From Edolisoma coerulescens (Eukaryota > Chordata > Aves > Passeriformes > Campephagidae), in contig VWZW01004706.1 in assembly GCA_013397115.1 (NCBI GenBank), positions 269,441 through 333,440 on the forward strand: DNA of 64,000 bases, in the 5' to 3' direction. The notes under the pieces were generated by a model that saw only the letters and a list, made by a program, of their open reading frames with translations, was not told the origin of the DNA and did no database searches. The translations under genes were made by a program, and so were the position numbers. Shown here one piece after another: positions 45,835 to 58,180 of this stretch (position 1 is the first letter of the stretch; each line of letters begins with the position of its first letter).

Positions 45835-48570
45835 GCTAAGTTACTAACCAGCAGTTTAACACCAAGTGAAAAATTTCCACCTCCTTTCCCCTGTATGCCA
45901 GGTACCAGAAGAAGAGAGCTCCTAAGGCTAATACATGAGTCCCAGAGAGGCTGGTTTGGCTACAGTAAATTAAGCCTCATAATGGGCCCGTTGAAGTGTG
46001 TAGGCAGCTACTGCTGGGTGATGTTGAATGTGTGAAAACTGCTGCAGGAGAGGACTGGAGAAACAAAGGGAAAACATGTTAAAATTTGCACATTCAAGTC
46101 AGGTAATGACTAGAGTAAAATGCAGCACAGAGGAAAAGGTTTGTAATAAATTCACTTAAGAAGTAGGTAATTTCTACAGTGTGGATAAAAGATTTGAAAC
46201 TGAAGACAGAATATCTACCAGCTAAACTGACAAAAGGGAGTAGGAGTAAACAGCTGCCAAAAAAACTGTACTTAGCCCAGATGTGTCCCTACTGCCTCTT
46301 ATTATGGTCATTCTCTCCTCCTTCAGGCTTCCCAGTAAAAAGAAACAGTACTAGAAAGATATTCATGTGTTCACTGAAAAAAGTACAATTGCATAGCAAG
46401 AATAAATGTTTTCCAAAAGTGGAAATAGTGGTAAATTGCAAAAGGCCTTTGCAGGATAATAAAGGGATTTGGGCTGAAATGAAACTGCACATTAATGTTT
46501 TGAGAATAAAGCATAACTGAAACTGATTTTTTAAGTATACAAATGTAAAAGAAAATTAAACTTTAAACATTTTGGCGCATATTTGTCCAAAGTGCAACAC
46601 CTAATCTCTTTACAAATGGTAGCAATACCAGTGTAAAAAGGATGTGACACACTTACTTACTAGTTGGGAATTAACAGAAAAAAAATGTTTAATGTTTTTA
46701 GGCATAGCCCCAATGCCTTTTGAGAAGTTTCTTTAAAAATGAAAGAACACAGACATAAAAATAGGAAATTTTTATGGAAATTCGGGTCTTCTTTTTTTTT
46801 TTTTGGTTGGTTGATTTCGTTTGGGGGTTTTTTGTTTGTCTGTTTTTTCTTTTTTAAAGTACAAATTAATTTTAATTGGTTTTTTTTATTTCATGGTTTT
46901 GATGTTTGGGGTACTTATTCTCAAGCCTTTCTCCACAGCAGTGACGCCTGACAAAGCTAATATTTGTTATTTCAATGAGCTGAGATTTCCACATAATCAC
47001 TTAACCTGAGGATTAACTTTTTAAACATGGCATTTAATGTTATGATATAGCTTGTGTTATCAGATAACACTATTTCCTTCACAAAACCTACCAGGGAGCA
47101 ATTGCACGCTCCAGCAAGTCAATTGAAGTGGCCTTACATGAGAGGGTTTTAACTAGCAAAGAGAGAAATTAGCTAAAAAATGACCTGGTTTCCTATGCTT
47201 TCACAGCAGCAGCACAGTGATATCTCAGGAGGAAAGGCAAACCCACTGACTAGATGGTGGCCTTATCTCATTTCTAGAGTGCAGCCTTGTGACTTAGAGC
47301 TTTAGTAACAGCTTTTTTCTCCAAAGAGGAAAATCTACCAATTTAATGGGCCTGCTTGTTTAATTTGAGCAAAGGCTATTCCCTCACATGCCGCTGCAGC
47401 AGCTCAGTGATTTAGATAAAGAGCTGTTGCTTGTTCACTTCCTATCAGTCCAGCCCTGCTATGAGAGAAAACAGTCTGGAAACTCCCAAGGAACTGGCGA
47501 TTAATTTCATGAGGAGCCTGGCATCAGATCCTGATGACTGCTTGAGGAATCCTGCATTTACTTGTAGAGATCTGAACTGGATCAACACAAGAATATTCCA
47601 TCTGCAGTGCAAACAAGCAAATTTAAAAAGGGTTAGTTCAACATTCTCAGTGGTGTCAGATTAAACCCCGATCCTAGCAAAATGCAGATGTTATCCTTCT
47701 GCTTTTTTGTGCTGGATAGGCATCCTGCTATCTGAACAGCATGCCTTGTCTTATGCTTGACAACAAAAAGCTACACTGTTCTTACAGCAAAATTCAATCT
47801 TATAGAAACAGGGAAAACAATTTTAACTCTACACTCCAGTAACATTAACATCCACCCTGTTCTGTGTCCAGTGCTTTCCTCAGAGCTACTGGAGACACCT
47901 TAGTCAAGTGGTCTTACAGCAAAGCTTTAAAATTTGTAGACCCCAAAAGTTAGGGAGAGAAGAAGCCTTTAATAAACATTCAATTTTAAGACAATCATCA
48001 AATAGCTATCGCAACCAGTAATAAGCCACAGAATTTAGGCTCTTTTTACGTGTTCTGACAGATTATTCATCAGCATCACTACTATGGATTATATCATGAA
48101 AGCAGAAACATCTCACCTTAGAGAGCTGTCAGTTTTCAACTTTACAGATTTAACTACATAGCTTAACACAGAGACATTGTCCCAATGTATTTAACTAACA
48201 AATATTAGCAATGTCAATCCTATTTATTCTACAGGTGTGAATCAACTGAGGGAGGGCTAAAGAATGTATCTTATTATGTTCGCCCCAAATAACACACTCC
48301 AGAAGGGTGTTTACCCTCATCAGATGACTCAGTCTTTGTCATACATGGGTACAGTTGGTCTAACCCCCATCCTGCTCTTCAGGATTGTGGTAAAATGTGA
48401 AATATGTAAAATTTTCTTAAGAAAGGGTGTTCTTTAATCCTTGATCTTTGTATACTTTCAAACCCAATCAATAAGAAGGGAGATTTAAACCATTAAACAG
48501 AGAGCAGCTAACAGGGTCTGAGTGATGTCCTTGTGTTAGAAAAGCAAATTACTTGTTGGTAGAATTGCCT
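45835..48570. other. Unique non-coding stretch
   Basis: No gene or repeat family recognised. A 113-codon ORF (46179-46520, plus), rich in lysine, has no recognisable domain. A T/G-rich low-complexity tract lies at 46789-46858. Confidence 0.5.
46789..46858. repeat. T/G-rich low-complexity tract
   Basis: A T-run followed by GGTTGGTTGATTT and GTTTGGGGGTTTTTTG words and a second T-rich run. No fixed repeat unit. Confidence 0.8.
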
Positions 48571-48987
48571 TGTTAAGGTTTGGGGCTGGACATGATCTCA
48601 GACCTAGGGGGATGTTAACAAAGCTTGGGAAGAAAGATGCCTACTGATAGTGGGCACAAAGAATGCAGAATTTATGGGCCACAAAAACAACTGGCAGAAC
48701 TTCCAAGATAAGGCAGAAACTAATAAACCCAACTCCGCAACTGTGCTGCAAGCAGCTCCAGCTGGGTAAAAGGTAATTCTGGCAGGGGGAGATCTGCCAG
48801 ATTCACCAACTCACTGACCACCAACCCAAAAAACCCACTGACCTAAAAGAAGAGAAACACTGAGCATGGGGACTGAGGAGAATGAGAGGCGAGAGAATCA
48901 TTAACCAACAGAAGACAGAATACTAATTAATAAGAGAATGATGCAACTTGTATCCAGTGAACACTAATTCCTTTGTTTGCTGAAATG

Positions 48988-48995
48988 TATAAATA
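48988..48995 (+). promoter_or_regulatory. LTR TATA box
   Basis: TATAAATA, 73 bp before the end of the LTR's AATAAA-bearing R region. Confidence 0.65.
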
Positions 48996-49067
48996 ATAAA
49001 AATTTTTGATAGTTGGTGTGCTTGGTTTGTGGAATTCCACCGAGCACTCAGGCTTGCACAACTCTGA

Positions 49068-49073
49068 AATAAA
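49068..49073 (+). terminator. LTR polyadenylation signal AATAAA
   Basis: AATAAA in CTGAAATAAATAATCAG, about 45 bp before the LTR end. Confidence 0.65.
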
Positions 49074-49118
49074 TAATCAGTGTCTCTCTTGAGTATTTAA
49101 TTACTGGCTTGCTGCACA

Positions 49119-52100
49119 CCAGGTGATGAATCCAACTTCTGTGGACAGCACCCCTCCCCTGTGACAACTGCATCTGAGCAGCTGGGCTGTCAGGTAATGC
49201 CTGGAGGAGCCGCAGGATGCTTTGCAGAGCCCAGCCCCAGTGCACAGAGGTCACCATGTCCATATATCTTAGCAGGATCAAACCTTTCCATATAAATAGA
49301 CCCTTATCATCCTTCCTGCCTTTCAGTTCTGTTTCACTTGTGACTGATTTGTTCCTGCAAGCTCTTTGGGAGGCATATTCCTCTGCACCTGGCAGGCTTC
49401 TGCTTTTCAAGGTCATTTTACCCATGGAAAGTGATATTTCTTCTCTTTTTCCTGAGGGACTTTTACAAAAAAACCCATCAGTACACTGAATTCAGACCAC
49501 TGTCCAGATTTGTGATCATGGACACTTGTTTTGACACTGTCATTTCTGAGTGAGGCTGTTATCAATCTGTAAGAGGGGAAGAAGGCTTGCTGTCTTACCT
49601 CACTGTCAGCTTACTACTTCATGTATCAATGCTATGACTGCAGTTCAGTTTATATTTGTGAAGCCCTGGTAAAATGTTAAGCACTCTAGTAGTGCTGAAG
49701 ATTAATACTATTTTGCTCTGCAGAGCACACAGCTATTTCAATAGGACAAGGCAGTCCAAACAGGTCTCGACCGTGTCTGGACAGGAAAACAACATCAAGC
49801 AACCCCTTGTTGCATTTTTTTCTGCAAGCAAAGGGCTGAGTCGTGTCTGCCTGAAGGTTATTCTTTCTCTGTGTGTTTCCCTAAAATACTTTGAGTCACC
49901 ATATAATTCACAGGAAGAAAGGTAAAGAAGCTGTCTTTATTCACGTTTCTTTACAGCCCTGATGCCTCCTCATGTTCACAGTAAGTGCAGAAAAACTGTA
50001 CTTGCTGTGATTTCTTTTCATCTCAGACTGGCACCTGGTGGTGCAGGGAACTGGAGGCACTGTGATGAATGATGGCTCAGCAGCAGCCAGCTACACTGAG
50101 GTTAGAGATCATGGAGTTGATGTGCAAAGGTAGGTCTGAAGCCCCACTGTGCTTTCTTCGATCCCGTTCTTAATCCTTACAGCATCTGATTTGAGAAGCA
50201 ACAGCTGTGAAAAATGAATAGCAGTTCCAAGACTGCTTTTTTCCCTGCCAGAAAGCCTTGTGCACTGCAATCAGCATTTCAAGCAGTGTGTATATTTTTA
50301 TCACTGAGAAGTCCTGGAGGTGCTCACACCTGGAGTGCCCCACCTCATCTCACTGCTCAAATGGGTCTGTACACACTGGGTGCTTCCTAAACTGCAGCTC
50401 TCCCAGAGAGCCATAGGCACTTAGACTGATGGTCTCTGAAATACAATATAATGAGTAATACAGTCAGAAAGGAAGAAAGTAATTTGGAAAATAACAGAGA
50501 GAAGGATAGCAGTACTTTTTAAACATTTACTGCCGCATTTGCACCTGCTTGGCCATATTAATCAAGTTTAATAGGCAAAGAGAGAAACAATCTAGATTTT
50601 CTAAGAAGTTTTAGAGTAAACCACAATGAATTGAGGAATTTTCTTCTGTTTGATTGCTTACTTGAAAAAGTTACAAAAAATGGCTCACCACACCCTCACA
50701 CCCTGACAGCCTTTTTTTTTTGCACCCATTACAAGGCATGTAGGCAGTGCAACTTAAGGTGCCTGAGTTCAGTGGTGGGGTGAGAAATTTTTCCAGACTG
50801 CCAGGCCCCAACTCCATGTGCAGTCACTGGAGACAAGCAGTTAGGGCATCTACTCTAAGATTTAATTCATTTGCCCTGACTAAAAGCATCTAGAATTCAG
50901 CACATCTTTAAGGATTTTTTAAAGCTATGGTACATGCACTGCTACCTATGACAGACTTGCCTTCCAGCAGTCTTCTTCCCTACTTTGTCTATGCCCAAAG
51001 CCAATTCTGAGTCATGGTGTCGGTATTTCTTTGAGAAAGATAGTTTAAATTTCCCCTAGCAACTTGACATTTTTAATTGCATAGCATGGTACAGAATTAC
51101 TAGACTGAACATAATGCACCAAGTCAATAAGCCTTGTATTAAATTTTTAACCTGAGGCTTCAGAAATCCGTGTATTTATATAGGTGTGTTTCCTGTACAT
51201 GCTTTGAAGCCCAGAGCATGTATAGCTTAAGGGAGCTGTATAACCTTCTTCATTTCATGCAGGCAGCCGTGTGAATGAATGGAACTTACAGCTTTGGTCC
51301 ACACCTACAATAATTTTTCTGTGGTTGAGAAATGCTCCTTTTTTCAAGTGCAGGAGAGCATTAAATATCTCAGAGTAACAAAAATAATGACTCTACATCA
51401 TGGCTCAACTTTACAGTGGAGACTTCTGACAACAGAGACTCTGCCCCGAATTTACACCCACAGAGGATGCACCCACATCTACTCTTTCTGTTTTAGGAGT
51501 CACTGAAAATTTGTGACACAAAGTGAATATGAAGTCAGGTAAATGTATTCTGTCCTTAAGGAAAAGAATGGTCTGTGTTTAATTCCCTTGATTATTGCAT
51601 GAAAAAAGATTACCATTTTACCATGACATTTCCATCCTGGTAGCTAATGTGCCCCTCCCTGGGGCTCAGGCATGGAGACGGAGAGGCTGCAATCTCCAGC
51701 ATCCTTGGCAAGACAGAAGGTACCATCCTCCTAAATATTTTAGCTCGGCACAGGCTCCTTGATCTCCACTCAAATCAAGGCCCCGTTGGTATTTGGACCC
51801 TGGCTCGCCTCACTTGGGCTGAGCAGGAGGTGAGAGGGCAGTGCCCTGTGTGTATAGGGAGCCTGCCAAGCCAGAACACAGCTGGCAGGCAGACTCTGCC
51901 TAGGAGGAGGGCTGGGTGAATCGTTTGTTCAGCACTTCGGGGAATTAGCAAGTAAAAGCATCTGGGAGATCTCCGTCTAGCAAAGCATTCAAGTACCTGT
52001 TAAAATTTAATCAAATCAATAGCTTGTTGGCTTTGGTGGGACTAATGATGAGCCTCATTTTCATCCTGTGTTTAAGTGCTTGGCTGGATTCAGGTTTGAA

Positions 52101-54363
52101 AGATTAGCTGTTACCGAGTTTTGTGTATTCTAATGCAGGTAAGGGTGGAGAAAACAGAAGGTGATACCACCCCTAACATGAATGCTACTAAACTTGTTTT
52201 GGACGAAACAGATAATTACTGTTCAAGGTGGAAAGCTAACCATCTGTTTTGCATGAGAACGTGTTTTACAGTTTCCTCTCCTAGCTCACTGCCATTACTG
52301 TATTTTATTTGCCTTGCCCACCTCCAAGTCCCTTCTACTTGTTCTCTTCCTTGTTTCACTGTTCTGGGAACTGGAGTTAAAAGGAAAGCAGATACCCTCT
52401 GAATCTGTAGCAAGGTGGATTAGCTGGGATAAACAGCCCTCCCTCCCTTCCCCTGCTCTGCTGTTTGCAGCTGAGTGATAACGTCAACCAGCCCTTGCTC
52501 CTTGCTTTGTCCCATGTGTTTTCTCTTTCTGTTTTGTTTTTTTTTTTATTTGTCACTCTGGCTTTAATTCCACACACACCAGTGAACAGCAGCTGCTAAT
52601 GCTTGGTCTAACCACTACGCAAGGAAAGCTTTTACACAGGCTGCAACCTGAGCTTCTGCAAACACAATTCAAAACTCCAGCTGGTCAAAGTGCACCTCTG
52701 CTCCCGTTTCCTTTTATCAGAGGGCTGCAGGGGACCATTCCAGGCAGATTATTTACTCTCCTCTGTATGCAGCCTTGCATTTCATATTGGAGGTTGCCAC
52801 CCAGTAACTAAACATGAGATAAACAGTCATGAGTAAAAAATACTTGTTCTTTGTAGAATATACTTAGATTATTAGGGGATCACACACTGTTTGTTTACTT
52901 AAATGAGCAGGCAGGAGCCAAGACGTGGATGCTCGTCTGCACCAAAACTCTCTCCCTGTTTATTTTCAATCCTTTTTGCCAGCACAGCTGAGAATCCAAT
53001 ATGGGTGGAAATAAGAATGCCAGGATCCAGCTCCCCCAAAGGACATCACGGGGTATGGTGGTAAAGCCACCATAGTTGATGTAGCTTGCTTACTGCCTGG
53101 TGGTATTTAAAAGGACTTTGAAAAGCAATCTGACCCACAGTAGAGGCTGGCACTGAAGGTCACTTCTGTGTCCAGAGCGGGAAGGTAAGAAAGGCCAAAC
53201 CATATGAGAAGACCAAAAGCAGTGGAGGAAAACCACATGTTTGCATGCAAGAGGAGCATGAAAAGGCTGTCAGGCCTGTTTCCTTCAGGCTTTCTTCCCT
53301 GCTGTTATTGGCTGGCAAGGAGTAGTCATTTTTGCAAAGAGGTGGCTGGGCCTTGGGCTGTGTCTCACAGACAGGCTGGGGAGACCCTCCTTCTCCTTCC
53401 CCAGTGACTGCAGAGGAAGGCAGGGAAGCTTTGTCTTAGCCTCTGAAGTGAGGCATGAGTCCAAGCCTCTGCCTCTTTTGTTGATACCCTCTGTACTTAG
53501 CAAAGAAATGTCCTTGAAACACGTGGACATGACAGGCACTTGTTTGCACTGGGCATCCCCAGGGAATTCTCAGCTAATATACATCCTTCTGCATTGCACC
53601 AGTTTGGGGAAAATTATAGAGCTCCCTCTTGCCTTGTAACTATGTTATGTAAAGCATCTGAATATGCTACCCTCTGAGAAGATGTGCCAGCTCCAAGAAT
53701 CTCATTCAGATATTTCAGATGTGATAATGACCCATTTAAGGAACTAATTAAAATTGGATGAGTTTCATATCTCCCCCAGTTCTAGAAAAGAAAAATCATA
53801 GGCCAAATATAAATTTCATAAATGCTTGATAAACCCTCTGCAGGAAGAAATTTGGCAGAGGACATTGAGACCAGGCCATTTTGAGCAAATGAAAGAACCT
53901 AAAGCAAGACTTTGAAGTCTGACCTTCAGAGTCTAATAATAATACAGTGGATGACAAAGGTAATAAATACCACAGAGTGGGACAGAATGTATCTCATTAA
54001 GCAGTTTTAGCCATGCTTTGGCATTCTTTTCAATTATGTTTCTTACTAGAAGGATTTTCAAACTTATCAGCACAGTTTTCCAGTGATGTTAGTTAGTAGC
54101 TTTTTTTTTCCAGGCGAAGTAGCACATCATCAGTTGTTTTATAGTCACATCCACTTCAGTGGTGTCATTTCAATTACAGCAATGGAAATCTGTGGCTGTG
54201 TCACTTCACTGAGAGCTATGGGCCAAGCACATTTTTCTGAGCTTTATGTTAAAATCAATGGGTAAGCTAATAGGACAGACACTGCCATGTGAACCAGAAC
54301 ACCGATTTCTTCTGCTCTATACGGAGAGACTAAAAAGTGCTTTCTTACTCATTTGTTTTGCCA
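49119..54363. other. Unique non-coding stretch, no confirmed gene
   Basis: No ORF above 93 codons shows a known domain and no repeat family is recognised. Two exon-like segments with splice signals are listed separately at 49957-50129. Confidence 0.5.
49957..50129 (+). other. Candidate exon segments with splice signals
   Basis: Segment A, 49957-49980 (24 nt), is preceded by TTCACGTTTCTTTACAG and followed by GTAAGTGC. Segment B, 50027-50129 (103 nt), is preceded by GTGATTTCTTTTCATCTCAG and followed by GTAGGTCTG after AAAG. Segment B is open in one frame and would read WHLVVQGTGGTVMNDGSAAA and on to VDVQ. The gap between A and B (46 nt) is too short for a normal intron, so at most one neighbouring site of each would be used together. 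No protein family is recognised; a non-coding exon or chance are alternatives. Confidence 0.2.
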
Positions 54364-56040
54364 GAATCACAGAACAGATGAGTTGAAAGGGACTTCTAGA
54401 GGTCTCCCGTCTGACCCCCACATACTCTTTACAGCTCTGTTGATTGATTATGCACAATTGTAAGTAGAGCAGAGGGCAGGGTCACATCCTTTGACCTGCT
54501 GGCAACACCACTGTTAATACAGCTCAGGAGGTTCTTGACCTTCTTTACTGCAATTATTCAGTATTGGAACACGGTCAGCTTGTTGTCCACCAGGGTCCCC
54601 CACTGTCCTTCTCTGCAGATCTGCTTTTCAGCTGGTTGACTCCCAGAGTCTTTTGGTGCATGGAACTTTCCCTCCCCAGGTGCAAGACTTTGCACTTCCC
54701 CTTGTTGAACTTCGTGAGATTCCTGCCAGCCCATTTCTCCAGCCTGGTTAGGTCATGTCGCTTTGAATGCCCACACAACTCCCTGTGTCAACCACTCATT
54801 CCAACCTTGTATTGTCTGCAGTGTTACTGAGTCTTCCCTCTGCCCCAACATCTAGATCATTAATGATGTTATGAGAGCCAGTGTGAAAAGCCCTGCTAAA
54901 GTCAAGATAAACATCCCCTGTTCGTCAGTTTCATTGCAGAAGGCTTCCAGCTCAAGCATCTTTTTCCTCTTTGCAAATCCCTGATGACTATTCCCAGCCA
55001 CTTTCTTGCTCTTTTTGTGTTTAGAAAGGTTTCTCAGGATTATATGCTCCATCACCTTCCCTGTGATTGAGATGAGGCTGCCTGGGCTGTAGTTTCCCAT
55101 AAACTCTTTCTCACCTTCCTTGAAGACAGTGATATTTGCACTCTACCAGTACTCACGAACCTTTCCCAGTTGACTTTTGAAAGATAATGGAAAGTAACTT
55201 TTCAGTGACATTGATCAGCTCCCTCAGCACTCATGGGTGCATCCAACTTGTCTTCACCCAGTGTATTCCCAGGTTCCCTACATGATCCTCCTCCAGTAAG
55301 GCAGTCTTTTTTGTTCCAGTCTTTCCCACTGGTCTCAAGGCCTTCGGTCTGATGAAGGACAAGACCAGTAAAGACCAAGTTGAAGGCAGCATTCAGTCTC
55401 TCAGCCCATTAACTACGTTGTCCTTTGTTACCATGTGCACTGCCCCATTCAGCAGCAGACAAACATTTTTTCCAGTCTTCCCTTTGTTGTCGATATACCT
55501 GCTGAAGACCTTGTTGCCAGAATCTCCCCTACATGAAAATTTAACTCTAGGTGGGCTCTGCCTTTCCTAACCCCATCCTTGCATGTTCAGGCAGTGTACC
55601 TGTATTTTTCCTGGGTTACCTGTCCCAGCTTCTGCCGCCTGTTTGGTCCCTTTTTATGCTAGAGTTTATAAAGGAGTGGCAGTCCTCCTGCCACCTTTGC
55701 TTTTATACCTGCTTATGAGGATGGACCATTCTTTAGCTGAGAGAAGATGACCTTTAAAAAGAAGTCTTTAGAGTCCCTCCAGAATTGTATCCCATACAAA
55801 TCTGCTACATAACTATCTGAACAAACTCTGCTCTCCTGGAGACCAGGGTTATGATCCTTCTTTTTGCCATGGTTCATCCTCTCAGAATTCTGAACTCCAC
55901 CAGCTCTCAGTTGCCACAGTCAACTGCCCCCTGATCCTTATGTTCCTGTGAAATTCCTTTTCTTTGTAAGCATGAAATCCATCAGAGCACCTCCCCTCAT
56001 TGATCCTTGTCTCTGAACTGCATGGCCCTCAGTAGCTGCA
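54364..56040 (-). mobile_element. Long CR1 LINE copy with EN/RT remnants, minus strand
   Basis: This is the longest CR1 here. From the 3' end at 54364 (GAATCACAGAAC reversed) it passes the ORF2 tail, where the minus frame near 54778-54575 reads LTRLEKWAGRNLTKFNKGKC and then KVLHLGRES. Next come reverse-transcriptase remnants: 55100-54852 gives NYSPGSLISITGKVMEHIIL, HQGFAKRK and LTLAGL where the family has LDFSKAFDTV. Furthest 5' is the endonuclease end: GGALMDFMLTKKRNFTG and then ELVEFRIL near 55880-55995; the family's SDH catalytic triad region is no longer readable. The segment between the FSKAF region and the DLDRLE region, with the FADD-type catalytic block, is missing, so an internal deletion has occurred near 54800-54870. 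Many stops and shifts; inactive. Right edge uncertain. Confidence 0.85.
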
Positions 56041-57462
56041 GACAGCTGGGTCTCTGCTGGCAAAGCCCAGGGATGGATGATGAGGAAAACCTCACAGGCA
56101 GCAGTCACAGACACAGAGGCATGGCAGATGCAGGGTGGATTCCTCCACATTCTTCATTCCCCGCCTCAGCTCTTGGTTCACAGATCCAGAACATCTAAGC
56201 AAAATGATCTTGCATATTTTGTGCTTCCAATGCATAGAATGAGACCTTTCCCCAAAAGGCACCCCAAGCAAGGCTGTTTGGCAGCGGCCCCATGCCCCAG
56301 GTGCTTGCTTCACAAACTTGCCCATGTAAGAGGAACTTGCAAGGCTGATAAAGAGTGAGACAGAGCCATCTGCTTGAGTAGCTTTAGCTACAAGAAGAGA
56401 AAAACCTGATAACTCAGGAGCTTTACAGTGCTCACGTTAGCCATCAAGACTAATATATGGAAAGCACATTTGAAATTGTGGAGGCTTTCACCCGTGGGAT
56501 CAGTTCAGTCATTTCATGTAGATTTGTGTGTGCTTTGGATGAGCACCTGCTGGAGGAAAAGTGCAGGGCTGCTGAACTGTAAGATGCAGTGCCTCTCCAC
56601 AAATAGAGCCCTGCTGGGTTCTGGGCCTGCCTGAGCAACAGGTGCAGATTTGCATCAGGTTCACTGCCCAGTCCGAAGTAAATGCATCATGCTGTGCTAT
56701 GGAGAGGGACTCTCTGAGGACTTTGCAGATGCTTTCCAGACTGAACGCTGCAAGAGGTGGATGCTGAATGATCCATTCCAAGTATGACCAACCCTATCTG
56801 GATATCAATCACAAAAGTCGCCATGCTTCCCTCATAGTCCAAGATAGAATATGCCATGTTAAAACCTGTTAACACTAGACTTCTGCCTGGTCTTGAGGCT
56901 TACTTCTTCTTCCTGTTCCCACTTCTTCCAAGACACTTTTGCCAACTGTTAACAAGTTTTTTCCTTTACTATCTTTTCTCCATACTTGATTTTCTCATCT
57001 CATGCTATAACAGCACAGTAGCCATAATTATCAGTCTTTGCCTAATATTACTTTTCATTGAAAACACCTGCCTATGTGGAAATTAATTCCTGATTGCATA
57101 TGGTTTCCCTAACCTAGGTTCCTGAACTGTACATAAGCAGCTGGTGCTTGGTGAAGCAATCCTGCTGAAATGAGGGCTTCATGGGGGGCACTGGTTCTCA
57201 CTGGTTTTTCACACTTCTCATAGACACACATGCCCTGCTGAATCACTCACCCTCTGGGGGATGTCCTCTGTGCCCTGGCTGAATTCATCTTTGACTCTGT
57301 GTGCCATCACAACCAGGTGACAGGCTTTCTGCAGACTGATGTGTCACTGGGGCAGTAGTGGCAGATGGTCCTTCCTGTCCTCACGAATTATGTGAAGGAA
57401 AAAGCTTTTATTCCTTGCTGAGCTGGGTGACACATGCTTCTTGCAGATTCACAGATATATCA
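56041..57462. other. Unique stretch between two CR1 copies
   Basis: Moderately GC-rich up to about 56800, with ORFs of up to 93 codons and no recognisable domain. The first ~100 bp could be further, unrecognised 5' sequence of the CR1 at 54364-56040. Confidence 0.45.
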
Positions 57463-58180
57463 TAACTCACAGAGTTGTAGAATGGCTTGAGCTGGAAGGG
57501 ACATTAAAGACCATGTCGTTTCAACATCCCTGCAGTGGGAAGGGATGCCTTTCACTAGACCAGGCTGTTCAGAGCTCCATCCAACCTGGCCTTGAAGACT
57601 TCTAGGAATAGAGCATCCACAGCCTCCCTGGTCAAGCTGTGCCAGTGCCTCACCACCCTCACAGTAAAGGATTTTAAAAAAAATTTTAGTATCTAATCTA
57701 AGCCTACCCTTTTTCGGTTCGAAGCCATTCCTCTCGTCATGCCTCTGCACGCTCCTGTCAAAAGTCTTTCTCCACCTCACTTGTATTCTTCCTTCAGTTA
57801 CTGGAAGGCCGCAATTAGGTCACCCCAAAGCCTTCTCTTCTCCAGGCTGAACAATCCCAACTCTCTCTGCTATTCTTTCCTCATAGCAGAGGTGCTCCAT
57901 CCCTCTGATCATCTTGGTGACCTCCTCTGGACTCACTTCAACAGGTCCATGTCCTTCCTGTGCTGGGGACCCCAGAGCTGGATGCAGATGGGTTGTCACC
58001 AAGGCAAAGTAGAGGGGCAGAATCTCTTCCTTCATCCTGCTGTCCATGGTGCTTTGGATGCAGCTCAGGATACAATTGGATTTCTGGGCTGCAAGGGCAC
58101 ATTGCCATGTCATGTCCAACCTCTCATCCACCGTGTCCACCATATCTTTGGGGTTTTTCTACATGAGGACCTAAGTGCAA
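57463..58180 (-). mobile_element. CR1 LINE fragment, minus strand
   Basis: The plus strand opens TAACTCACAGAGTTGTAGAATGG, a damaged reversed CR1 3' end, then GAGCTGGAAGGGACATTAAAG. It runs through antisense 3' tail blocks (CCATCCAACCTGGCCTTGAAG, TCTAATCTAAGCCTACCC) into the ORF2 tail: the minus ORF 58143-57820 reads MTWQCALAAQKSNCILSCIQ, MKEEILPLYFALVTTHLHPA, VTKMIRGMEHLCYEERIAER. The 5' truncation is near 58180. Mutations in the 3' octamer and several frame breaks indicate middle age. Confidence 0.93.

Larger units (their letters stand above)
48571..49118 (+). mobile_element. ERV LTR (ERVK-like), plus strand, solo
   Basis: The element runs from TGTTAAGGTTTGGGG to GGCTTGCTGCACA, with TGT...ACA ends and 548 bp. 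It carries a TATA box (TATAAATA, 48988-48995), an R region with GTGTGCTTGGTTTGTGG and CACCGAGCACTCAGG, AATAAA at 49068-49073 and a U5 tail TTGAGTATTTAATTACTGGC. I recognise the order as an avian ERVK-type LTR. No primer-binding site follows (CCAGGTGATG), no second LTR or coding region is present, and no clear target-site duplication was found. Confidence 0.85.
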
